This document shows, piece by piece, positions 1-5,708 of a stretch of DNA of 8,129 nt. Both the position numbers and the translations under genes were made by a program. This DNA comes from JAWKWH01 sp041582695. GTDB lineage: Bacteria; Pseudomonadota; Alphaproteobacteria; Rhizobiales; Rhizobiaceae. Each line of letters starts with the position of its first letter. Position 1 is the first letter of the stretch. Below the pieces are notes generated by a model that worked only from the letters and a program-made list of their open reading frames with translations, searched no databases and had not been told where the DNA came from. The stretch is taken from the NCBI GenBank assembly GCA_041582695.1, contig JBFIBB010000163.1, positions 1-8,129 on the forward strand, in the 5' to 3' direction.

Positions 1-39
1 CCGGACGAGTTGCGCGCCGTGGCCAAGATCACCTATTGA
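1..39 (+). CDS. 3' end of an unidentified gene (partial)
   Basis: The first 12 codons read PDELRAVAKITY and end in TGA at 37-39, in frame 1. The codon choice (GC-rich third positions) is like that of the neighbouring genes, so this is probably the true C-terminus of a gene that starts outside the window. Twelve residues are too few to name a family. It lies on the same strand as quiC, but 293 bases separate the two, so co-transcription cannot be judged. Confidence 0.45.
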   Translation, partial: PDELRAVAKITY

Positions 40-332
40 GCGCCGTACTATGAGAGAGCTTGCCGATATCGGTTTGTCCCACCTTGCTGGCGCCGTCGCT
101 GCGTTCCGATCTCGCCGCAAAGGCACCCTAACACGTCGATGCCGCAAATCATATCGAGATAGACCAGCCCGGCGCCCAGAAGAAGCGGGGCCTTGGCTTC
201 GATACCGTGTCGGAGGACAATCCGTGTTTCGTCCACCGTTGGTCTCGGCTTCAGCGAGGCGGAGATCGATGCGATGGGGGCGAACGGCACGCTGCAATTC
301 GCTTAGAAACCATCGCTTGTGAGGGCCACCCG
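40..332. other. Intergenic stretch, possibly decayed coding sequence
   Basis: About 290 bases lie between the upstream stop and quiC. No frame gives a convincing intact gene. Two pieces look protein-like. At 241-306 frame 1 reads GLGFSEAEIDAMGANGTL and then stops; this resembles the C-terminal tail common in CaiB/BaiF-type CoA-transferases (a GFSEAEI.AL...G pattern), but the resemblance is short. At 50-80 another frame reads MRELADIGLS, similar to a phrase in small DUF1127 proteins, without the rest of that domain. Either could be chance in GC-rich DNA. The quiC ribosome binding site (GAGGG, 321-325) lies at the 3' end. I see no clear promoter or terminator. Confidence 0.3.
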
Positions 333-2225
333 ATGAAAACCGCCATCGCCACAGTTTCGATTTCGGGCGACCTTGCCGAGAAGCTCGGCGCCATCGTGGC
401 GGCGGGTTTCGACGGTGTGGAGATATTCGAGAACGATTTCCTCGCCTTTGACGGCGGCCCGCGCGAGGTCGGCCGCATGGTGCGTGACCACGGGCTGGAC
501 ATCTGCCTGTTCCAGCCGTTCCGCGATTTCGAGGGCATGCCCGAACCTCAGCGCAGCCGCACCTTCGACCGCGCTGAACGCAAGTTCGACCTGATGGGCG
601 AGTTGGGCACCGATCTGGTGCTGGTCTGCTCCAATGTTTCGCCGATCGCGCTCGGTGGCATCGCCCGCGCGGCCGACGATTTCCGCGAGCTGGGCGAGCG
701 GGCGGCGAAACGCGGCATTCGTGTCGGTTACGAGGCGCTGGCTTGGGGTCGGCACGTCAGCGACCATCGCGACGCCTGGGAGATCGTTCGCCGCGCCGAC
801 CATGCCAATGTCGGCCTGATCCTGGACAGTTTTCACACCTTGGCGAAAAAGATCAACCCCGACACAATCCGCTCGATTCCCGGCGACCGCATCTTCTTCA
901 TCCAGTTGGCCGACGCGCCAAAGATCGACATGGACCTGCTCTACTGGAGCCGGCATTTCCGCAATATGCCGGGCGAGGGCGATCTCGACGTCGCCGGCTT
1001 CATGCGCGCCGTCGCCGCGACCGGCTATGAAGGGGTTCTCTCGCTGGAGATCTTCAACGACCAGTTCCGCGGCGGCTCGCCCAAATCGATTTCCGTCGAC
1101 GGCCACCGCTCGCTGGTCTACCTGATGGACCGGGTGCGCCGCGCCGAACCCGATATCCGCATTCCGGTGCCCGCCATGCCGGACCGCATTCCCGTTAGCG
1201 GCGTAGAGTTCGCTGAATTCGCCGCCGACGAGGCGGAGGCAGCCGAACTTGGCGCACTGCTCGGAACGCTCGGCTTCAAGCGCGCCGGCCGCCACATCAC
1301 CAAGGATGTGGATCTGTGGTGCCAGGGCGGCATCAACATCGTCGTCAACACCGAGCGCGAAGGCTTTGCCCATTCTTCCTATGTTGTTCATGGAGCGAAT
1401 GTCTGCGACATCGGATTGAAGGTGGAGGATGCCGCTGCGACGATTGCGCGGGCGAGGGTGCTCGGCGCCGATCTCTTCGAACAGCCGGTGGGGCCGGGCG
1501 AACTGAAGATCCCGGCGATCCGCGGCGTCGGCGGCGGCATCGTGCATTTCATCGACGAGAAAAGCGATCTCGCCCGGGTCTGGGAGATCGAGTTCGAGAA
1601 GATCGCCGACGAGGTAAAGCCGAAGGATGCTGGCCTGACACGCATCGACCATATTGCCCAGACGATGAATTACGAGGAGATGCTGACCTGGCTGCTGTTC
1701 TACACCTCGATCTTCGCGACAGGCAAAACGCCGATGGTCGACGTCGTCGATCCGGCGGGGCTGGTGCGCAGCCAGGCGATCGAGAACGAGAACGGCTCGC
1801 TGCGGATCACGTTGAACGGGGCGGAGAACCGGCGGACGCTCGCAGGCCATTTCATCGCCGAGAGCTTCGGCTCGGCGGTGCAACACCTGGCATTTGCGAC
1901 GGACGACATCTTCGCGACCGCTGCCGCGCTCGCCGAAAAAGGCTTCATGCCGCTGGCCATCTCTCGCAATTACTATGACGATCTCGACGCCCGCTTCGGC
2001 CTGGACGAGGACTTCCTGAACAGGCTGCGCGACAACAACATCCTCTACGACCGTGACGAACACGGCGAATATTTCCAGCTCTACAGTCCGAACTACGGCG
2101 AAGGTTTCTTCTTTGAGATCGTCGAGCGGCGTGGCCCCTATCGCGGCTACGGCGCGGCCAATGCCCAGTTCCGCATCGCGGCCCAGAAGCGCCAAATGCG
2201 CCCGAAGGGCATGCCGAAGGCTTGA
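333..2225 (+). CDS. quiC: 3-dehydroshikimate dehydratase fused to an HPPD-like VOC domain (QuiC type)
   Basis: Predicted to convert 3-dehydroshikimate to protocatechuate and water in the cytoplasm, the step that channels quinate and shikimate into the beta-ketoadipate pathway. The protein has 630 residues, close to known fused QuiC1 proteins. Residues 1 to about 270 form a sugar-phosphate isomerase/epimerase-like TIM barrel (GFDGVEIFENDF at 25-36). Candidate metal ligands E134 (GYEALAW), D165 (LILDSFH), Q191 and E239 (LSLEIF) occur at the spacing I recall for characterised QuiC1. Residues from about 285 to 610 form a two-part VOC region like 4-hydroxyphenylpyruvate dioxygenase, with IPAIRGVGG at 393-401. 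The iron-binding triad of that family is kept: H440 (IDHIA), H518 (VQHLAF) and E595 (FFFEIV). I chose ATG 333 because GAGGG lies 7 bases upstream and the protein then begins MKTAIATVSI, the normal family start; the frame is open further upstream (an ATG at 207) but that extension is not family-like. No quinate regulator or dehydrogenase is visible nearby. Confidence 0.93.
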   Translation: MKTAIATVSISGDLAEKLGAIVAAGFDGVEIFENDFLAFDGGPREVGRMVRDHGLDICLFQPFRDFEGMPEPQRSRTFDRAERKFDLMGELGTDLVLVCSNVSPIALGGIARAADDFRELGERAAKRGIRVGYEALAWGRHVSDHRDAWEIVRRADHANVGLILDSFHTLAKKINPDTIRSIPGDRIFFIQLADAPKIDMDLLYWSRHFRNMPGEGDLDVAGFMRAVAATGYEGVLSLEIFNDQFRGGSPKSISVDGHRSLVYLMDRVRRAEPDIRIPVPAMPDRIPVSGVEFAEFAADEAEAAELGALLGTLGFKRAGRHITKDVDLWCQGGINIVVNTEREGFAHSSYVVHGANVCDIGLKVEDAAATIARARVLGADLFEQPVGPGELKIPAIRGVGGGIVHFIDEKSDLARVWEIEFEKIADEVKPKDAGLTRIDHIAQTMNYEEMLTWLLFYTSIFATGKTPMVDVVDPAGLVRSQAIENENGSLRITLNGAENRRTLAGHFIAESFGSAVQHLAFATDDIFATAAALAEKGFMPLAISRNYYDDLDARFGLDEDFLNRLRDNNILYDRDEHGEYFQLYSPNYGEGFFFEIVERRGPYRGYGAANAQFRIAAQKRQMRPKGMPKA

Positions 2226-2338
2226 GATTAGTGATCGAAACGACAATTGGCGGTCGATGAGTCGATCTCGGAAGCGGACTTGTCGCTCGTGGAATTGACT
2301 GGTTGTCCGAAAAGCGAGAGGTGAATCATATGGAACTG

Positions 2339-2425
2339 GGGCGAAACATGTCCTTCTGTACATTCGGTTTTGAGCGGTGAGAAGAAGCTCTCCGTCGCAG
2401 CATTGTCCCAGACGAGTTCATAGCT
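2339..2425 (-). pseudogene. Relic of an IS3-family transposase (integrase core, C-terminal part)
   Basis: Read on the minus strand, the segment encodes VWDNAATESFFSPLKTE (2363-2413). This matches the signature around the last catalytic glutamate of IS3-family transposases (pattern G..WDNA..ESFF..LK.E); the E of ESFF would be the DDE glutamate. The frame lacks the upstream DDE aspartates. The usual downstream region (YRTR..A...V..YIE.FYN..R.H) is not readable in this frame. No terminal inverted repeats or target duplications are visible. It is therefore a short decayed fragment, not a working element. The stretch of clear similarity is only about 17 to 20 residues, so the boundaries are approximate. 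Confidence 0.6.
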
Positions 2426-2534
2426 GAACTTCCTTCTACGCATTCCCACTCCGTCTAACACCTATTCCCGGTGCCCACGAAACCGGCAGCATTTCAATCA
2501 GCAAGAAAGTGGTTTTGAGCGACATATGTGATTA

Positions 2535-2566
2535 CATTTCGTAGAACGAACGAAATGAGCTTTTTT
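2535..2566 (+). terminator. Hairpin followed by a T tract, upstream of dusA
   Basis: CATTTCGT (2535-2542) and ACGAAATG (2550-2557) are a perfect 8-base inverted repeat around a 7-base loop, followed by AGC and six T (2561-2566). This has the form of a Rho-independent terminator on the plus strand, which would stop read-through from quiC about 60 bases before dusA. The stem has only three G:C pairs and the T tract starts three bases after it, so it may be a weak terminator. It could instead be an operator or a structure in the dusA leader. Confidence 0.4.
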
Positions 2567-2627
2567 ATTGTAGATCGGGGCAATGTCAGTTCGTCCAATC
2601 CCGATGTGGTTGAGAAATCCTGTATAA

Positions 2628-3620
2628 ATGACTGAAAAACATATAAAATTCTCCGTCGCTCCCATGATGGATTGGACGGATCGGCATTGCCGGTATTTCC
2701 ACCGGTTGCTGTCGAAGCGGACCCAGCTTTACACCGAGATGGTCGTCGCCGATGCGGTAATTCACGGCGATCGGGAACGTCTGATAGGCTTTCATCCTTC
2801 TGAACATCCCGTCGCATTGCAGTTGGGCGGATCGGAACCCGCCAAACTTGCCGAAGCCGCCAAGATCGCGGAATCCTTCGACTACGATGAAATCAACCTC
2901 AATGTAGGCTGTCCTTCCGACAGGGTGCAGTCGGGCACCTTTGGCGCCTGTCTCATGCTTGAACCGGAACTGGTGGCGCGGTGCGTGGACGCAATGAAAT
3001 CGGCGGTCGGCATTCCGGTCACGGTGAAATGCCGCCTTGGCGTCGATGATCAGGAGCCGCGAGAGGCGCTGTGGGCGATCGCGCACCAGACTTTCGATGC
3101 GGGCTCGGATGCGCTGTGGGTGCATGCCCGGAAGGCCTGGCTCAAGGGGCTCAGTCCAAGGGAAAACCGCGAAATCCCACCGCTGGACTACGGGCTCGTC
3201 TACGCGCTGAAGCGCGATTTTCCCGATCGGTTCATCGGCATAAACGGCGGGATCGAGGGCGTAGATGAGGCGCTTGACCATCTCGCGTCGGTCGATGGCG
3301 CAATGCTCGGCCGCGCAGCATATCAAAGGCCCGGAATTCTGGCCGGTGTGGACCAGAGGGTATTCGGCGAACGTACGCCGGAACCCGAACTTGCGGATAT
3401 CATTTCTACCATGGCGGTATACGCGGAAAAGCACATTGCGGCCGGCGGCCGGCTGGTCCACATCACCCGCCACATGACCGGACTGCTTCACGGCCGGCCG
3501 GGGGCGCGGATCTGGCGGCGCATGTTGTCGGAGGAGGGCCCGCGAGCCGGCGCAGGTCCCGAGGTGCTGTTGCGGGCCTGGGATATTGCCACGAGCACGG
3601 GCGAGCAGGCGGCGGCATAA
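2628..3620 (+). CDS. dusA: tRNA-dihydrouridine synthase DusA
   Basis: An FMN-dependent, NADPH-using enzyme that reduces uridine to dihydrouridine in the D-loop of tRNA (positions 20/20a for the DusA class). The protein has 330 residues, as usual for DusA, and resembles the E. coli protein throughout. Visible signatures are SVAPMMDWTDRHCRYF (9-24), YTEMV (35-39), HPVALQLGGS (60-69) and NVGCPSDRVQSGTFGACLM (92-110), which holds the catalytic Cys95. VTVKCR holds Lys134, WVHARKAWL holds His166, and GINGGI (204-209) and LGRAAYQ (227-233) bind the FMN phosphate. The start is fixed by an in-frame TAA at 2625-2627 directly before the ATG; the next methionines (13-14) would cut into the conserved SVAPM core. 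The ribosome binding site is poor: the best match is GAGAAA at 2612-2617. It appears to be a single-gene unit, with a hairpin upstream and a 158-base gap downstream. Confidence 0.97.
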   Translation: MTEKHIKFSVAPMMDWTDRHCRYFHRLLSKRTQLYTEMVVADAVIHGDRERLIGFHPSEHPVALQLGGSEPAKLAEAAKIAESFDYDEINLNVGCPSDRVQSGTFGACLMLEPELVARCVDAMKSAVGIPVTVKCRLGVDDQEPREALWAIAHQTFDAGSDALWVHARKAWLKGLSPRENREIPPLDYGLVYALKRDFPDRFIGINGGIEGVDEALDHLASVDGAMLGRAAYQRPGILAGVDQRVFGERTPEPELADIISTMAVYAEKHIAAGGRLVHITRHMTGLLHGRPGARIWRRMLSEEGPRAGAGPEVLLRAWDIATSTGEQAAA

Positions 3621-3642
3621 CAGGCGGCCGCGCGGAAACACA

Positions 3643-3698
3643 GTCCAGTGGGCCGACCGTTTTCCAATGCAATAGAAAACGACCGATTTACACTGGAC
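3643..3698. repeat. Nested inverted repeat between dusA and the TauE/SafE gene
   Basis: An outer perfect 8-base inverted repeat, GTCCAGTG (3643-3650) and CACTGGAC (3691-3698), encloses an inner perfect 7-base inverted repeat, CGTTTTC (3658-3664) and GAAAACG (3675-3681), with a 10-base loop. CGACCG also occurs as a direct repeat at 3654-3659 and 3680-3685. No T tract follows, so it is not a standard terminator. It could be an RNA structure at the end of the dusA transcript, a regulatory site for the next gene, or a small repeat element. The function is unknown. Confidence 0.5.
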
Positions 3699-3778
3699 AG
3701 GCCCGCGGCGCGCCAATACCCATCGTTTGGCGCTTTGATTCACTGCTTTGGGCCTAACGCCGGTTCGGGGGGAAATAG

Positions 3779-4612
3779 ATGGCGGGACTTGATTTTCCGA
3801 TTAGTGAAATACTGACGTTTGCGGCTGCCGCGATTGCCGTTGGCGTGGTTGCAGGTGTGCTCGCCGGCGTGTTCGGCATTGGCGGCGGCGCAGTCTTGGT
3901 GCCGGTATTCTACCAAGCGCTCGGCACGATCGGCGTTGATGAAGCGGTACGGATGCACATCTCCGTCGGGACCTCGCTTGCCATTATCGTGCCGACGTCG
4001 ATTGCCTCGTTCAGGGCGCATCTCAGGCGCGGTGCGGTCGACATGGACCTAGTCAGGAGTTTTGCCATTCCCGTGCCTCTGGGCGTCGTACTCGCCTCGC
4101 TGACTGCGGCATATCTGTCGAGCGGCGGGTTGAGGGCAGTATTTGCCGTGATCGCGCTTGCCGTAGGGTTGCGGCTGCTTTTCAATCGGGAAGGCTGGCA
4201 CCTTGGCACGGACATACCGGGCAATCCGGTGCGCGGCGTGTTCGGTTTTGCGCTTGGCTACCTTTCAACGCTCATGGGAATCGGTGGCGGTGTCTTGAAC
4301 AATACATTCATGACGCTCTACGGGCGCACAATCCACCAGGCGGTCGCGACATCTTCGGGCTTGGGCGTACTGATCTCGATTCCCGGCATGATTGGCTACA
4401 TCTGGGCCGGTTGGAACGCCGCGAACCTGCCGGTCGCCTCCACCGGTTATGTGAACTGGATCGCAGTGGCGATGATCATTCCGGTTACGCTCTTCACGGC
4501 TCCCATCGGCGCCAGCATAGCGCATGCGTTGTCGAAGCGGGCGCTGGAGATCGCGTTCGGCCTGTTCCTTCTCTTCGTCTCGGCCCGGTTCATTTATTCG
4601 CTCGTTGGCTGA
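3779..4612 (+). CDS. TauE/SafE family membrane transporter (sulfite exporter-like, formerly DUF81)
   Basis: A predicted inner-membrane protein of 277 residues, the usual size of the family, whose characterised members export sulfite, sulfoacetate or related organic anions. The sequence shows the family's internal duplication: AGVFGIGGGAVLVPVFY (29-45) is matched by STLMGIGGGVLNN (163-175), and each is followed by a related helix (MHISVGTSL at 59-67; HQAVATSSGLG at 186-196). I count about eight hydrophobic segments: near 10-30, 34-50, 62-78, 95-113, 117-135, 151-170, 190-212 and 225-275 (the last probably two helices). ATG 3779 is preceded by a strong purine-rich site (GGGGGGAA, 3767-3774). 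It stands alone on its strand and converges with the protease gene, with only 9 bases between the stops. No sulfur-metabolism gene is nearby, so the substrate cannot be inferred. Confidence 0.88.
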   Translation: MAGLDFPISEILTFAAAAIAVGVVAGVLAGVFGIGGGAVLVPVFYQALGTIGVDEAVRMHISVGTSLAIIVPTSIASFRAHLRRGAVDMDLVRSFAIPVPLGVVLASLTAAYLSSGGLRAVFAVIALAVGLRLLFNREGWHLGTDIPGNPVRGVFGFALGYLSTLMGIGGGVLNNTFMTLYGRTIHQAVATSSGLGVLISIPGMIGYIWAGWNAANLPVASTGYVNWIAVAMIIPVTLFTAPIGASIAHALSKRALEIAFGLFLLFVSARFIYSLVG

Positions 4613-4621
4613 CCGGGTTTT

Positions 4622-5323
4622 TTAGTCGCGCAGGATCATTCGGTCTCCGCGCACGTCAAATCCGGACAATGTGCCGAGGAAGTTCATTCCCAAAAGGCTC
4701 TGCTGCAGGCGGCCTGGCTCGGCAACCAATACCGGCAAGCGAATTCTGGAAATCTCGCCGATCCGTATTTCGTTCACGCTTGCTGCGGCGGCGCGCGCCG
4801 TGCCGTTGGCGGTGGATACGGGGATGGAAAATGAGAGCGCACCGACATCCATGCCTATGCTGCGAGCGTCTGCCGCCGTCAGAACCGTTGTCGTGGCGCC
4901 AGTGTCGATCAAGAAGGTGATGTCCCGTCCGTCGACCAGCCCGCGAACCTCGAAATGACCATGAGGGCGCTTTTCCAGCATCACAGCAACGCCGTTGCCA
5001 TCGGTTATCGACAACGGGCTTCCGGGCACGAGTCCGGCAGTGAGGCGGCTTGCCACGTCCTGCAGTTCGTAGCGGTACTGGTAGCCGGCCATCAGCAACA
5101 GTGCGATCAGAAGCCAGATGGCGACGTTCCTGGCGATCTCGCCAAAACGATAGGGTCTTGCGAATAGGACGGCGGCGAGCACTGTTCCCCAGGCGCCAAG
5201 ATAGAGAGCCCTGGCGAAGTTTTCGTTTTCCAGCCCGAGAGTGGTACCCGCGTCGTCGTTGACGATCAGCAGTATGAGGCCGATGCCGATGGCCGCCAGG
5301 ACGATCCAGAGTATGCGGGACAC
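4622..5323 (-). CDS. Membrane-anchored retropepsin-like aspartic protease (clan AA, TIGR02281 type)
   Basis: 233 residues. The N-terminal part has three hydrophobic segments (about 4-21, 38-55 and 66-84), which should anchor the protein in the inner membrane. The C-terminal half (about 115-233) is a single retropepsin-like domain: HFEVRGLVDG leads into FLIDTGATTTVL, with catalytic Asp140 in the DTGA motif, and a second hydrophobic motif SLLGMNFL lies at 209-216, as in the TIGR02281 family. Such proteases carry one DTG per chain, so activity would need a dimer; the substrate of this family is unknown to me. The start is GTG at 5321-5323. No in-frame ATG lies before the second half of the protein that would keep the membrane segments. 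AAGG at 5333-5336 inside the end of the DUF1289 gene can serve as ribosome binding site. The upstream stop is only 5 bases away, so the two are very likely co-transcribed and translationally coupled. Confidence 0.85.
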   Translation of the reverse strand: MSRILWIVLAAIGIGLILLIVNDDAGTTLGLENENFARALYLGAWGTVLAAVLFARPYRFGEIARNVAIWLLIALLLMAGYQYRYELQDVASRLTAGLVPGSPLSITDGNGVAVMLEKRPHGHFEVRGLVDGRDITFLIDTGATTTVLTAADARSIGMDVGALSFSIPVSTANGTARAAAASVNEIRIGEISRIRLPVLVAEPGRLQQSLLGMNFLGTLSGFDVRGDRMILRD

Positions 5324-5328
5324 GGTGT

Positions 5329-5574
5329 TCAGCCTTGCGATGCGCGCTCGCGCACCATTTTCTGCCGCCTGGTTTCTCGGCGCGGCCGGCGCTCGACCGT
5401 TTCCAGGCGCGCTTCGAGTTCGGACATCACACTGCTGCGCCTTTCAGGCGACATCGTGGTCCATGCACCGATCTCCTCGCGCGTGCGACCGCAACCGAAA
5501 CAGTAACCTGTCTTGATGTCGATTGAGCACACGAGGATGCATGGGCTTTCGATTGGCGCTGTGGTTGCGTTCAT
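5329..5574 (-). CDS. DUF1289 family cysteine-motif protein
   Basis: A small protein of 81 residues from this start. It opens with the DUF1289 signature IESPCILVC...GYCFGCGRTREEIGAW. Four cysteines (12, 16, 25 and 28) form a CX3C...CX2C pattern that could bind zinc or an iron-sulfur cluster; the role of the family is not established. The second half is helical and very basic (RRPRRETRRQKMVRER), which might contact nucleic acid. Two starts are possible. ATG 5596-5598 would add eight residues (MSKATGTI) but has no ribosome binding site. ATG 5572-5574 has GGGA close upstream and also lies downstream of the likely transcription start, so I prefer it. It is the first gene of an apparent two-gene unit with the protease. 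Confidence 0.82.
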   Translation of the reverse strand: MNATTAPIESPCILVCSIDIKTGYCFGCGRTREEIGAWTTMSPERRSSVMSELEARLETVERRPRRETRRQKMVRERASQG

Positions 5575-5602
5575 GATTGTCCCGGTGGCTTTGCTCATCG
5601 TT

Positions 5603-5631
5603 CATATCGTTGGCATGTCAGGCGATTGCAA
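5603..5631 (-). promoter_or_regulatory. Candidate promoter of the DUF1289-protease unit
   Basis: On the minus strand TTGCAA (5626-5631) and GATATG (5603-5608) stand 17 bases apart, a standard sigma-70 spacing. Read as CGATAT, the downstream box is close to the CTATAT form seen in rhizobial promoters. Transcription would begin near 5596, at or just inside the first possible ATG, which favours the internal start at 5574. It lies between the kinase terminator and the gene it would serve. The match to consensus is moderate. Confidence 0.35.
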
Positions 5632-5660
5632 GACGTTTGTTATTCGCCGTGAATCACCGG

Positions 5661-5682
5661 AAAAACGGCGAACCCGTCGCCG
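5661..5682 (-). terminator. Rho-independent terminator of the kinase gene
   Basis: Read on the minus strand, CGGCGA and TCGCCG form a perfect 6-base, mostly G:C stem around a 5-base loop, directly followed by five T (5661-5665). It starts 27 bases after the kinase stop codon. It separates the kinase from the DUF1289-protease unit on the same strand. Confidence 0.75.
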
Positions 5683-5708
5683 CTTTCTCCGTTCCCGATG
5701 CTTTCAGG

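Larger units (their letters stand above)
2226..2627. other. Gene-free stretch between quiC and dusA
   Basis: About 400 bases without an intact gene. The part from about 2339 to 2425 carries an antisense relic of an IS3-family transposase, and 2535-2566 a hairpin with a T tract, both listed separately. From about 2500 onward the DNA is clearly more AT-rich than the flanking genes, which suits a dusA promoter and leader, but I could not find a convincing -35/-10 pair. An 8-base palindrome ACATATGT lies at 2522-2529. No clear terminator follows quiC. The stretches 2226-2338 and 2426-2500 show nothing I can identify. Confidence 0.5.

Noticed and set aside
207..332. Upstream extension of quiC to an ATG at 207
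   Set aside because: The extra 42 residues do not resemble QuiC proteins, while ATG 333 has a well-spaced GAGGG and gives the usual family N-terminus.
303..2363. A long open frame (686 codons) on the strand opposite quiC
   Set aside because: It mirrors quiC, whose protein matches a known family from end to end. The antisense translation is rich in R, H and D with no recognisable domain, as expected from GC-rich codon bias. Only its extreme 5' part overlaps the transposase relic, and in another frame.
2610..2628. TTGAGA and TATAAA as a dusA promoter
   Set aside because: The spacing is only 7 bases and the TATAAA box runs into the start codon, so it cannot be a normal -35/-10 pair.
2586..3743. 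A 385-codon open frame opposite dusA
   Set aside because: It is a shadow of dusA: dusA has complete family motifs, and this frame has none.
4605..4625. Terminator between the convergent TauE/SafE and protease genes
   Set aside because: There is a run of T on the plus strand after the stop, but no stem before it; the 9-base gap is too short to call anything.
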